In this document: piece after piece, positions 35,501-43,800 of the stretch | Layout: each line of letters begins with the position of its first letter | How positions within the stretch are numbered: position 1 is the first letter of the stretch | NCBI GenBank assembly: GCA_051651625.1 | Contig: JBOFSQ010000065.1 | Coordinates: 192,415 to 256,414 of the forward strand | Reading direction: 5' to 3' | Length of the DNA: 64,000 nucleotides | DNA from: JBOFSQ01 sp051651625 | Lineage (GTDB): Bacteria > Planctomycetota > Planctomycetia > Pirellulales > Thermoguttaceae | Program-made: the position numbers and the translations under genes | The notes under the pieces: model-generated | The model's input: only the letters and a program-made list of their open reading frames with translations | What the model was told of the DNA's origin: nothing | Database searches by the model: none

Positions 35501-36550
35501 ACCGAGCTTCAAACAGCGGCAAACGACTTCATCACGCTCTTCAGCAAAACGCTTCACGACGTGCGCGAAGCGACACCACACGGCGGAACTTGGGGCGACG
35601 TTGTACGCCAACTCGTCGGCGCGGTTGATAGTACGGTGACACCGAGCGAACCGCGTGCGAACACATCGCGTCGGTTTGAACTACTCATCGACCGCACGTC
35701 GCTCGCGGGGTGGGATGTGTTTCCGACAACGCCGCTCCCAGATGTCGCCACTGTCCGAGATGCTGCTGCACTGCTCGACGCCGCCGGTATTGTCGTGTTG
35801 GCAAACCAACAAGAAACACCCGGCGGAGAACCGACAACGCAGTTTTATCTGACGACGTTTCTCAATCTGGCTTGTCACCGCGACGAAGTTTCTCCGCTCC
35901 TCGGCGAGTCGGTGTGGGCGTTTCAAGAAGGTTCGCAAGAGAGCGGAAGCAGTGAGATCGACTCAACTGGCCTACCATTTCTCCCACCGATTACAAATCA
36001 ACTCGCGTGGGTAACAGCGATGCGGTGGACATCCGAAACCACCCCCGCACGCTCGTTTTGGGGGACAAATCTGCACGAGCGTGAGTTCGTATCTGTCACG
36101 CCAACTTGGAACGCCTATCCGAGTTTAACGACATCGGAGTATCCGTCGCTCTACGTCGTTCAGCGTGACACAATCGTTGCGTGGGGATGGCTGCTGTGTA
36201 TCGCGGTGATCCTCGTAACGCAGCGACGCCCGTTATCGCACCCGATTTTTTTGCTCCTCGTGATAATTCAAGCTGAGGTCGTCGCACGCAACATAACGCT
36301 CTGCTACGCACCGCTTCCGACAGGAGTTTTTCTCGGCGGTCTCTTTTCACTCTTGATCTCACTGGTACGGCTTACGGCGACACAAGCTCGCCGCCAACTT
36401 CGTCGTCGTGAACGCGCCAGCACTCTGGCAACGGACGAATACGGTCTGCAACGAAAGGCCGAATACTCGACGCAAACAGTGGCACCACACCGCGTCACGA
36501 CATTTCACGAGACAGATTTTGAAATCGATGGCGGCGTACAAGTTACATAA
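32600..36550 (+). CDS. Giant exported membrane-anchored protein of unknown function (B)
   Basis: A 1316-residue protein I do not recognise. The ATG at 32600 gives a clear signal peptide (MRLIWFALLFVAAFLPVFG); a longer reading from 32459 runs through repeat-derived sequence (GCCCCGACGGGGC, AACCGTGAACGGTT) and is rejected. The mature part starts with aromatic-rich YRYWYVPYQQPEVWP and continues as a very long beta-rich ectodomain (TLTLTRPPLALV, VTVRLDQQRSEFAW, GWNIESVQWANASD, RLRIEGRHSGG, MLRIENRGTTDFDLTFP). The C-terminus has three transmembrane segments (WGWLLCIAVILV, IFLLLVIIQAEVV, GVFLGGLFSLLISLV) and a basic cytoplasmic tail. Same architecture as the proteins at 28881 and 37049; it probably works with them. 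Confidence 0.8.
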   Translation: MRLIWFALLFVAAFLPVFGQDEGRDNVARYRYWYVPYQQPEVWPLGDAPCYVPISRHDFDAWIAQFERSDLVAAPLFRDARYTARLEAGVLSGRAEFTLPLTSDANISPTTLATSTIWFRADVPTSTTDSSANIVTGEWSLGGLSTNANTLVFAFKLPESVSTEIELALPAVWTPTVSSGFVVGPVTQTANDTIKNWRIILGTRSSTTLTLTRPPLALVAHQQTGITETILWDVAPQGMQATSKITFDTTDPRPREFFLDLDAPLRLVDVKCDEVPVTFLPVEQPLVDAESPSETGDTVRRQRVLIRLPESTSPEMTELEVTAQAAVSITDQPTLTTLELPKMRLVSPSIYVRESRGTLLVRRPLLVREIAIQRASQTSPVGINERPDRDVFAFQFFDGDASVTVRLDQQRSEFAWSSGTQVFWNGSEIAASMTLDVSAAYGNVYLLEFPIHAGWNIESVQWANASDAVSWSVRHDIADSTTEPHTGGRTLEVKLATPLEVGGPSRRLRIEGRHSGGLTSSLANLIPIAMSFPLRGEHGVAIDTPETFRLQWDLLRFPKRQILANNNPLVERRFSENPDGTLFPLQRATSQLDLMLVPQQPALAVNIEAHIVVREQEVQQVYSFRCRPSGSTIDSVTIEFAADDQASSVPIWDWRLRDETERPQVVRLSGGAASDSSAGGSSGSVWEIRFANPRSAAFEIIATRTQPIVSGMSIALPSVLSATEQQAELFIESTELVRFRIDNTRLELLSPPVPQMGEFSTVRSILRYIPEQEVRSTDPAVRLLDADADSVLPAAWVWIQRLHSQFETSGVVRSSAMLRIENRGTTDFDLTFPAGVTSEDIRGIWVGDRRLAWVPKAVTAPLVITIPLPERNRFVTVTVEFTLRDRPLAEKRKLSPATPQPNIPVVNDQWIAWIPPDFVVSHKTTKIGEDFRSIDFFLTPSSSREARPFDPLVMLTWDFWRQRPSRETELQTAANDFITLFSKTLHDVREATPHGGTWGDVVRQLVGAVDSTVTPSEPRANTSRRFELLIDRTSLAGWDVFPTTPLPDVATVRDAAALLDAAGIVVLANQQETPGGEPTTQFYLTTFLNLACHRDEVSPLLGESVWAFQEGSQESGSSEIDSTGLPFLPPITNQLAWVTAMRWTSETTPARSFWGTNLHEREFVSVTPTWNAYPSLTTSEYPSLYVVQRDTIVAWGWLLCIAVILVTQRRPLSHPIFLLLVIIQAEVVARNITLCYAPLPTGVFLGGLFSLLISLVRLTATQARRQLRRRERASTLATDEYGLQRKAEYSTQTVAPHRVTTFHETDFEIDGGVQVT

Positions 36551-36552
36551 CT

Positions 36553-37037
36553 GTTCAGGGATGATCCCAATGCCCGTCATTCCTGCGTAGGCAGGAATCC
36601 AAATAACACGGCCCAAGAAGACGCGATAGCGTTGCCCCAACGGGGCTGCAAGAGCTTAGCCGTGGGTGAGCGCAGCGAACCCACGGTACGCGATACCAAA
36701 AGAATCCGTAGCCCCAACGGGGCGTAACATACTCAAAACGGAATTTCCCGTACCAAAACGGTAGCGGCCCATTGAGGCCGTGGCCTTGCGGAGGGCGAAG
36801 CCTACAAATCGACCCGTCATGGGTCTAACATTGACGTTATGATTTCTTTCGCCCCGTTGGGGCTACCATCAACTTGAGGTCTCCGTACCGTGGGTTCGCG
36901 GAATACCGCTCACCCACGGCTAAGTTATTGTCGCCCCGTTGGGGCTTTGGATTCAATGCGAACGTGTGCAAACGCTTCGACAACATCTTCGCTTTAGATT
37001 CCTGCCTACGCAGGAATGACGAAACAAACCGTGAACG
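36553..37037. repeat. Composite repeat element with nested units, copy 2 (~485 bp)
   Basis: Left half CTGTTCAGGG...CGTCATTCCTGCGTAGGCAGG, right half CCTGCCTACGCAGGAATGACG then AAACCGTGAACGGTTAC: the two ends are inverted repeats. Inside are GCCCCAACGGGGC palindromes, the TTAGCCGTGGGTGAGCGC / CCGCTCACCCACGGCTAA pair, and a nested ~100 bp GACCCGTNACGGGTC element (36729-36826). This fills the whole gap between giant genes B and C; I see no gene in it. Confidence 0.88.
36729..36826 (-). repeat. ~100 bp element with GACCCGTNACGGGTC palindrome, copy 2 (nested)
   Basis: Read on the minus strand it starts with a slightly changed palindrome (GACCCATGACGGGTC) and follows the same course through GGCTTCGCC, GGGCCGCTACCGTTTTGGTAC to GAGTATG. 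Unlike the other two copies it is not upstream of a gene in its own orientation; it lies inside the composite element. Confidence 0.85.
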
Positions 37038-37048
37038 GTTACAAAAAA

Positions 37049-40000
37049 ATGCAGCCATCAACACCACAAAATCGCGTACACCAAATACTTGCGGCAGCGT
37101 TGTCGATTGCGGCAGCGTTGGCAATGTCGTTGGTGCCATCAGCGCACGCCGATTTGAATACAAATGTCGGTGCTATGCGTCACGAACCGTATCGCGTTCT
37201 CATTCCAGTCGATGACGAGCAGCGCGTCGTCGGTGAGAATGTTTGGGTCTCGACGCAGTTCTACAACCTGCTCACTCAAAGTGGTGTACAAACTCGCCGC
37301 GCGACCGGTGGCAGCGTCATCACGGCGGCGACGTACCGTGCAACACTTGCAGTGAGTCCGCTCACGCAGACACTCGCACTACAGACGTGTACCGTGACGT
37401 TCACCATCGACATCAAACGGCCCAAAGCGACCATCGTTCTTCCGCCACTTCCACTCGCCCCGTCAGGCAGTACCCCCAACACGGCAACGTGGGATGCGAC
37501 GCCGATCTCGCCACGATTTTTACCGAGTGATCGCGGAATCGAGTTTGTCGTTGAGAATCAGACGCTTGGGAGACACGAGCTTGAAATCGTCTTGAGTCCG
37601 ATGATTGATTCTGTTGGCGATCTGCGGCAGTGCAACTTTCCGGTGCCGCGTGTCACCGACGCCACGCTGATCCTTCAGTTTCCGAGCGACGCTGCAACTC
37701 CAAAAGTTTCTGAGTCACTCGGTGGCGTTACGGTCTCACCATCGAACAGCGGAACGAGCGAACTTACAGCCCGCGTAGGACCGGTTTCAACGCTGGCGGT
37801 TTCGTGGTTTGAACGGCGTGCAAAAGCGGAACAGGCATCGCTCGAAGTCGATCAGCTTCTCTGGCTCTGGTGCCGCGCGCACCAAACGAACCTGCGAGCG
37901 CAGTGGGAGTTTCGCGTTTTGTCGGGTACGGTGTCGCAGTTGCAAATCGTAATCGACCCACGTTTCCGGCTCTCTGGTCAATACCACTGTTATCACGTCC
38001 CTGAACGGCGGCTCGCTCTGGCCGATACATTTCCAGACGAACCGACAGAGATACCGATCACGTCGGTCGAACTCGTTCCGCTCTCGCTCGATCAAGCCGC
38101 GACGCACGGCGTTGATACAGGACAAGCGACGGTGCTCAACCTTGCAATGCCGGTTAGTGGAACGATTCTCGTTTGCGGTGACTTCGTACTTCGTCACTTT
38201 GGCGGGATCGGTCAGATTCAGCTTCCGCACATTGCTCCGGTTTCGGGGCGTGTATCGAAGTCGCTTTTGATGACATCGTGCGAACCATCGCTCAAGCTAC
38301 AAATTACGGGTGCGGCAACGGAACAGTCGCAGGTGGCGACGAGTGAGTTTGTGTCGCAGTGGGAACGTTTTCGTCCGCGCGTCGAGCCGCCAGATTTGCC
38401 GCAGCGTGCATTCTCAATGACAACGATGCCGCGCGATGGCGTCGTCTCGATTGAGGCCGCACCTGCGACAGTGCGCGCAGTGATAAACGAGTCAGTCGCA
38501 TTCAACGGACAGACCGCCGAAGTAATCTTCGACGCTACGATCACGCCGTCGCGTGAACTGTTTTCGCAAACGCTTTCTCTACCGAAGACGATGGCTATTG
38601 ATTCTGTCGAACTGTTAGATGCATCGTCGCAGCGGATCGAGTTTCGCAGCGTGACAGCGACACCAAATCGGACACTCACGTCACCAGACGTTGCAACAAC
38701 CGACGCTGTTACCGATGTCGTTTCCGACCGTCAAAACGTTCACATCTTTCTCAAACGTCCACTCGCAACGGCTGCAACGATTCGAGTGCGTGGTGCGGTT
38801 CCAACTCCTCCAAATATCGAACAACCAACACCACTGCCGCGTGTGGAACTCGTCGGGACGATCACGACCGCTGCCACACTCGCCATCTACCGCACGTCGG
38901 ATGTCCTCGTCAGTGTGGACGCCTCGAAGTGGATGTCGATAGATCGGATGCCGACATCTCCGTTTGACTTTGCTGAGATGATTTTTGTTGGACGTTACGT
39001 TACACCGGTGGCAACAAGCGAAGTATCGACGAGCGTGAGCGGCGAAACTTCTGGCGAGGCGGCACCGGTCATTGCGGCAACTCCGCTCTACACTCTCACC
39101 GAAAACCATCCACAAATTCACGGGAAGATAGTCGAGACTCTGCGACACCTTGCCTCAACCGAGACGTGGAGTGCGCAGTGGGAACTAACACTCGATATTC
39201 AAGACGGTGAAGTTGCGATCATTCCGATCCTGCTTGACTCACTGTGTACAGGCCCGCTTCAGGTTGAGCCTTCAACGATTCGTGTCGCCGAAGACGCCGT
39301 GATTGATGGCAAGCGGCGCGTCGTTTTGATGTTACGCGACCCGGCCAGTGGACATGTAGCGATGACAATCACCTCTGCTGTACGTCAAGGCGACAAGGAA
39401 ATAATTTTGCCGCAGCTCCAAATGGACCGTGAGTTTGCGTCGCTGAAACGTTTCCTCGCCGTACCAACGTTCGCAAAGGGGGCGATTCAGTGGGAGATTT
39501 CCGGGGCCGTCGCCGCCGATCCGACGGTGCATAGCGACTTGCTTCGCGCGGGCGAACAACTCTTCGTCGTTCAAGGCGACGCCTACGCTGGTCGCGGGCA
39601 GGTTATCGGAAGCGGTGGCACGATTCGTCTTCTCGACGTTCGTTTCTTCGTTCGCAACGACGGCGAGTTTTTCGCCTTCGCAACGTGCGACGCCGAAGGT
39701 GGTTTGGGGCGACGGATTGTCGTTTCGCTCCCGCCGACGACGCCGATGATTGAGGTGTCGATGAGTGGGATTACGGTGCCGATTCCGAATGATCAGCGTC
39801 ACCGTTTGTCGCTTACGGTCGGTGCGTATCCGATGCCGCAGCGTCTTGACATAGTTTATCACGGACACGTTGAGCGGCGTGTTCGCAGCGGTGAAAAGTT
39901 GCTCACAAGTGACCTTCCGATACCAAAACTCGATGGGATTACAGTCCAAGAGACGCTCTGGACGGTCGCATTAGAAATGGAACGCGGCGTCCATCCAGAG

Positions 40001-40948
40001 ATGAGTATACGTTGTGGCGACGATGATTTGGGGATCGCATATCAAGTTGTCGTGCCGCGTGATACAACGTCGCTGATGGCGACACTCGCCGCACTGCGGC
40101 TTGAGCGGATGCTCGTGAGTCTCGAACAAGTTCCGAAAGAGATACCGCGAGAGAATATCAATGTACGCAGGTGGTTTGGTCACTGGGAACGCCAGTGGAA
40201 CGAACAGACGTTCTTTCTCGACCGACTACTCGGCGACGAACCGGAATTGACAACGACATCTTCGCTAGGACGAACACTCATCGCGGACGGTTCCGCTCTG
40301 GGTACCGATGACGGTTCGGCGGCGGCGTTTGTGCGGTCGATACGGTCGCTCGACAGTGCGCGAAACATTTTGCAAACGCGATTTCGCACTTGGCTTGCAT
40401 CGTTCGATTCGAGAGGGAGTGCGTCGTCATCTACGCTTGGAACGTCCTCGCCAGAAGCGTCTTCGCTGGCAACGTCTTCTCCAACGATTGGCACGGAATC
40501 TTCGCTATCCGACGGAGCGGTTCTTTCGTGGCTAACGCGCGAACGCACCACGGGTTGGGGGCCGCTTACGAGTATCGAGTCGTGGTCGGATCGTAATCAC
40601 TGCGGGACGGCGTTTTTTGCTGGAGTTTCACGCGGAGGACTGGGGCGACTGCAACTGACGACAGCGGCGCAATCGGCACACCACTGGGGAGATGTCTCGC
40701 GTGTGATGCCGATCTGGATTGGACTTTTGATTTTGTCTCTCGCGCTTCCGCTCAGTGTGTCTTTGCGTCAGACGATTTCGATGACGCCACACTTTTGGTC
40801 GGTCTGGTTGGGGCTTTTACTTTGGTGTCTTTCACCGCCGGGAACGCTTGGACTGATGTGGGTTGGCGTTACGCTGGCATCGTTAGTCGTCCCGCTTTGG
40901 CGTCGCCGATTCCGCCGCCCGCACGCAGCGTTCCCCGCCCGTGCGTAG
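37049..40948 (+). CDS. Giant exported membrane-anchored protein of unknown function (C)
   Basis: A 1299-residue protein I do not recognise. An ATG at 37016 lies in the composite repeat; the ATG at 37049 starts a normal signal (HQILAAALSIAAALAMSLVPSAHA) and is preferred. The ectodomain is again beta-rich: EPYRVLIPVDDEQRVV at the mature N-terminus, LAVSWFERRAKAEQASLEVDQLLWLWCRAH, LRAQWEFRVLSGTVSQLQIVI, VEVDATITPS-like strands, and RRIVVSLPPTTPMIEVSMSG. The last 90 residues have two or three transmembrane segments (IWIGLLILSLALPLSVSL, FWSVWLGLLLWCL, GLMWVGVTLASLVVPLW) and an Arg-rich end. Same plan as the proteins at 28881 and 32600. No motif reveals a catalytic activity. Confidence 0.8.
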   Translation: MQPSTPQNRVHQILAAALSIAAALAMSLVPSAHADLNTNVGAMRHEPYRVLIPVDDEQRVVGENVWVSTQFYNLLTQSGVQTRRATGGSVITAATYRATLAVSPLTQTLALQTCTVTFTIDIKRPKATIVLPPLPLAPSGSTPNTATWDATPISPRFLPSDRGIEFVVENQTLGRHELEIVLSPMIDSVGDLRQCNFPVPRVTDATLILQFPSDAATPKVSESLGGVTVSPSNSGTSELTARVGPVSTLAVSWFERRAKAEQASLEVDQLLWLWCRAHQTNLRAQWEFRVLSGTVSQLQIVIDPRFRLSGQYHCYHVPERRLALADTFPDEPTEIPITSVELVPLSLDQAATHGVDTGQATVLNLAMPVSGTILVCGDFVLRHFGGIGQIQLPHIAPVSGRVSKSLLMTSCEPSLKLQITGAATEQSQVATSEFVSQWERFRPRVEPPDLPQRAFSMTTMPRDGVVSIEAAPATVRAVINESVAFNGQTAEVIFDATITPSRELFSQTLSLPKTMAIDSVELLDASSQRIEFRSVTATPNRTLTSPDVATTDAVTDVVSDRQNVHIFLKRPLATAATIRVRGAVPTPPNIEQPTPLPRVELVGTITTAATLAIYRTSDVLVSVDASKWMSIDRMPTSPFDFAEMIFVGRYVTPVATSEVSTSVSGETSGEAAPVIAATPLYTLTENHPQIHGKIVETLRHLASTETWSAQWELTLDIQDGEVAIIPILLDSLCTGPLQVEPSTIRVAEDAVIDGKRRVVLMLRDPASGHVAMTITSAVRQGDKEIILPQLQMDREFASLKRFLAVPTFAKGAIQWEISGAVAADPTVHSDLLRAGEQLFVVQGDAYAGRGQVIGSGGTIRLLDVRFFVRNDGEFFAFATCDAEGGLGRRIVVSLPPTTPMIEVSMSGITVPIPNDQRHRLSLTVGAYPMPQRLDIVYHGHVERRVRSGEKLLTSDLPIPKLDGITVQETLWTVALEMERGVHPEMSIRCGDDDLGIAYQVVVPRDTTSLMATLAALRLERMLVSLEQVPKEIPRENINVRRWFGHWERQWNEQTFFLDRLLGDEPELTTTSSLGRTLIADGSALGTDDGSAAAFVRSIRSLDSARNILQTRFRTWLASFDSRGSASSSTLGTSSPEASSLATSSPTIGTESSLSDGAVLSWLTRERTTGWGPLTSIESWSDRNHCGTAFFAGVSRGGLGRLQLTTAAQSAHHWGDVSRVMPIWIGLLILSLALPLSVSLRQTISMTPHFWSVWLGLLLWCLSPPGTLGLMWVGVTLASLVVPLWRRRFRRPHAAFPARA

Positions 40949-40965
40949 AACCGTCGTCTGCCGAT

Positions 40966-41080
40966 TAGACCTGTTTGAAAACTTGCACTCGTACAGCGGT
41001 TCGGCATAGCCGAACCCTCCAAACGCCTGCGGCGTATGACAATTGGAGGGTTCGGCTATGCCGAACCGGAACTACTATTT
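40966..41080. repeat. MITE-like palindromic element, copy 6 (right end missing)
   Basis: Left end TAGACCTGTTTGAAAAC, inner arms complete, spacer palindrome ACGCCTGCGGCGT; after GGAACTACTATT the right terminus is lost. It lies upstream of the TPR gene. Confidence 0.88.
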
Positions 41081-41160
41081 CTCTACGATTTTCACTCTGG
41101 ACACCGCCGGAGAAATTGTGTACATTCCCACCGAGAACCCACTACAGGAGGACGGTGCGA

Positions 41161-43269
41161 ATGGCCCACAACCAGCACAAAATCGGCGTTCAAGTTTTTT
41201 TGACAATAGCACTGTGTACCGCTGCGCCGGCCACGTTTACGCTCTTCGCGCAAGAACCGCTGCCGTTGCCACGCACAGCGCGTTCAGCGTTTTCGGCGGA
41301 AGGTGTCAGCGAGATCGCTTCGGTGCAGGCGAGCGAAACGACGCCAACCACGTCGCGGTCTGACGTTGTTGTGACGCGCGCGAAGTTGCAGCGAAAAGTG
41401 TCGCAGTTAATCGAGCAGGTTGCAGGTAACACGCTTACCGACACAACAAAAGTCACGACGATTGCACCGTCGCAACCTGCGCCACCTACATCGCTTTCGG
41501 TTTTGGCACCAGCAGTTCCGCCGCTTCCGCCGGCGACGCCGCGTGTTCTGCCCGCACTCGACGTTTGTGTCGCGTCGTTTTTGGGCGTGATGCCGGGCGT
41601 GACGACACTCCAGCAAGTCGTCGAACTTTGGGGCGAGCCGCAGCGAGTATCAGAACTCGCTGGGAAAACCGCGCACCTCTACTCCACCGAAGAACTCTCG
41701 CACATTGAGGTTGTCTTTGACGCCGACAAGGTCGCGTCGATTTTGGTCAAACTCGATTCGCCGCTGAGCGAGTCGCAGGTTACGGAGTCGCTTCAAGACG
41801 AACTGAAGCGTGTCGAACCGGTGATGCTCCCCGATGGCGACGGGAAAATTGTCGGCGTTATCTTTCCTGAACGCGGTGTATTTTTCTTGTTCGCGGCGCG
41901 GTCGTCTGGTAATGCGGAACGTCTCGTTACGCACATCGGCATCGAACCGATAGCGGCAGACTCGTTTACACTGCGGGGTGAAGCGGCGTTCGATGAACGT
42001 CCGAGTGAGGCGTTACGCGACCTCGTACACGCGGCCAAACTCGCTCCAAACGACGCGAAAGTGAATTGGCTTTTGTCGCGTCTTCTCTTGCTGCGTGGCG
42101 ACATCCCAGCCGCGCTTGCAAGCTGCGAGAAAGCGATTGCGCTCGACGAATCGCGTCCGCTCTACCACCTCACACTCGCACAGATTCTCATTCAACTCAA
42201 CCGCGCGGACGAAGCCCGCGTTTATCTCGAATCGACAATACCGATAGCGGCGGCGTTCCCACACGAAAAGGCGCAGATTCTCGTCACGCTCGGCGACCTT
42301 TACCGCACCGCCATCACGCCGCAATACGAAAAGGCGATTGAGCTTCACAGTGAGGCGATCCGTTTGGCATCAAAAGCAATCGACTCGCCGCAAAAGACGG
42401 TCCGTGCGCAGGCCCAAGAGGTACTCTTTCAGTCGCACTTGAGTGCGGCCCGCGATGTCGCTTGGGGCGACTGGAACGACAAAGACGAGTCGATCAAACG
42501 GTGGATCGCCGGTGCGGCAAAGTTTGTCTCCGAAGACGACGGAACTGTACCAATCGCCGTCGTTGAAGACCGTCTCTTCCAGCTTGCCGTCTGCTCGCTG
42601 GCAACGCAGATTGGTCTCCCCGAATCGACAGCCATCGAGCAGCGAATCGAAGATGTTGTCACCATCGGCAACGACGTTATCGCCAACACCAGCGACCCGC
42701 TTCGGCAGCAGAAATACTGGCGTGAGATCGGGCTGGCACTCTACGACGCGGTTCAGATTTTTCAGATACGCAAGACATTTCCGCTGGCGTTACAATACGG
42801 CGAACAGGCGGCACGTTACTTGAGTCGCGGACTCGAAGACCGGCGGAGCGAGACCGATGTTTATCTTCTTGGGCGACTCTATTTCCGTCTCGGTGCGATT
42901 CACGCTATCGGAATGAAGCAACACCGCGCGGCGATAGTTTGGTTTGACAAGGCGATCCCGATGCTCGAACCGCTCATTCCAACAATCGCACCTGAAGAAC
43001 TCGGTCGATTTGGTGAGACGTTTGTCAGTATGGGCGTTTCGTTTTGGGAAGTCAATCAGTACGACCGCGCCATCGCACTCACCGAAGCTGGACTCCGGCA
43101 GATGGAACGCGGCGTTCAAACCGGCACCGTTCCGCCCGCTGCGCTTCATGTCCCGTACACAAACCTAGCAACAATGTACACCAAACTCGAAAACACCGAA
43201 GACGCGCAGCGTTGCCTGCGACTAGCCGAATCGATCAAACAAGGCGCACGCCCAACCGCGCTGCGGTGA
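41161..43269 (+). CDS. Exported TPR-repeat protein
   Basis: A 702-residue protein. The ATG at 41161 has a strong Shine-Dalgarno (AGGAGG at 41146-41151) and a signal-like N-terminus (VQVFLTIALCTAAPATFTLFA); longer readings into the repeat are rejected. A Pro/Thr/Ala-rich linker (about 30-130) leads to a small domain (ASFLGVMPGVTTLQQVVELWGEP, residues about 135-270) and then TPR units: ALRDLVHAAKLAPNDAKVNW, ALASCEKAIALDESRPLYHL, QYEKAIELHSEAIRL, FDKAIPMLEPL, ERGVQTG..., YTNLATMYTKLENTEDAQRC. TPR domains are protein-binding scaffolds, so it may organise the giant membrane proteins encoded just upstream in the same direction. Periplasmic, inferred from the signal. Confidence 0.82.
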   Translation: MAHNQHKIGVQVFLTIALCTAAPATFTLFAQEPLPLPRTARSAFSAEGVSEIASVQASETTPTTSRSDVVVTRAKLQRKVSQLIEQVAGNTLTDTTKVTTIAPSQPAPPTSLSVLAPAVPPLPPATPRVLPALDVCVASFLGVMPGVTTLQQVVELWGEPQRVSELAGKTAHLYSTEELSHIEVVFDADKVASILVKLDSPLSESQVTESLQDELKRVEPVMLPDGDGKIVGVIFPERGVFFLFAARSSGNAERLVTHIGIEPIAADSFTLRGEAAFDERPSEALRDLVHAAKLAPNDAKVNWLLSRLLLLRGDIPAALASCEKAIALDESRPLYHLTLAQILIQLNRADEARVYLESTIPIAAAFPHEKAQILVTLGDLYRTAITPQYEKAIELHSEAIRLASKAIDSPQKTVRAQAQEVLFQSHLSAARDVAWGDWNDKDESIKRWIAGAAKFVSEDDGTVPIAVVEDRLFQLAVCSLATQIGLPESTAIEQRIEDVVTIGNDVIANTSDPLRQQKYWREIGLALYDAVQIFQIRKTFPLALQYGEQAARYLSRGLEDRRSETDVYLLGRLYFRLGAIHAIGMKQHRAAIVWFDKAIPMLEPLIPTIAPEELGRFGETFVSMGVSFWEVNQYDRAIALTEAGLRQMERGVQTGTVPPAALHVPYTNLATMYTKLENTEDAQRCLRLAESIKQGARPTALR

Positions 43270-43272
43270 ACA

Positions 43273-43334
43273 GAATCAGAGCGGGAAGCGTAAGCGAGTA
43301 CACAAATCAGAACACGAAGCGTAAGCGAGTGCCC
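43273..43334. repeat. Two tandem units of the GAAGCGTAAGCGAGTG repeat
   Basis: Same two-unit arrangement (variants AGCGGGAAG then AACACGAAG) as at 5984 but in reverse order of variants. It fills the gap between the TPR gene and the small secreted protein, ending one or two bases before the latter's start. Confidence 0.9.
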
Positions 43335-43335
43335 C

Positions 43336-43800
43336 ATGAAAAAACAAATCGCGTCAATCTTGGTTGTTGTCATCTGTTCGTTGTCGGTGGCGTTGCCGGT
43401 TTCGGCGCAGGGCAGTGGTTTGAAGGACACGTTCTCGGTGTGGTCGTCTTCGATAGGGCGTAGTTTTCGCAGCGTCTTCGCGCCGCCAGCGGAACCAACT
43501 TTCTCAGTACCGGCACCGGTCACGTCACCAACGATAACGACTTCTGTGCCTTCGACTTCGATGCCATCCGTGACGGTGAACAGTGCCAGCGGTCTCACTG
43601 CCGACGTTCTCAAGAAGACGCTCATCGCCAAGACGCCAGCCGAAGAAGCCTACATCGACACCATTGTCGCCAAGCGAGATGCTGGTAGAATCTCCGCCCA
43701 AACAGTGAGTAGCGCATATCGCTACGCGATGAAGAAAAACCGAGATCGCCGCATCGTATACTTCAAGTCGGCGATAGACGCGCTGACGGGTGGATCGTGA
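43336..43800 (+). CDS. Small secreted protein of unknown function
   Basis: A 154-residue exported protein I do not recognise. Signal peptide MKKQIASILVVVICSLSVALPVSA, then a Pro/Ser/Thr/Val-rich linker (about 50-80, APVTSPTITTSVPSTSMPS), and a C-terminal alpha-helical part of about 65 residues (TADVLKKTLIAKTPAEEAYIDTIVAKRDAGRISAQ). It overlaps the next gene by four bases (GTGA), so they are translationally coupled. It follows the TPR gene by 66 repeat-filled bases and may belong to the same transcription unit as the giant proteins. Confidence 0.7.
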   Translation: MKKQIASILVVVICSLSVALPVSAQGSGLKDTFSVWSSSIGRSFRSVFAPPAEPTFSVPAPVTSPTITTSVPSTSMPSVTVNSASGLTADVLKKTLIAKTPAEEAYIDTIVAKRDAGRISAQTVSSAYRYAMKKNRDRRIVYFKSAIDALTGGS

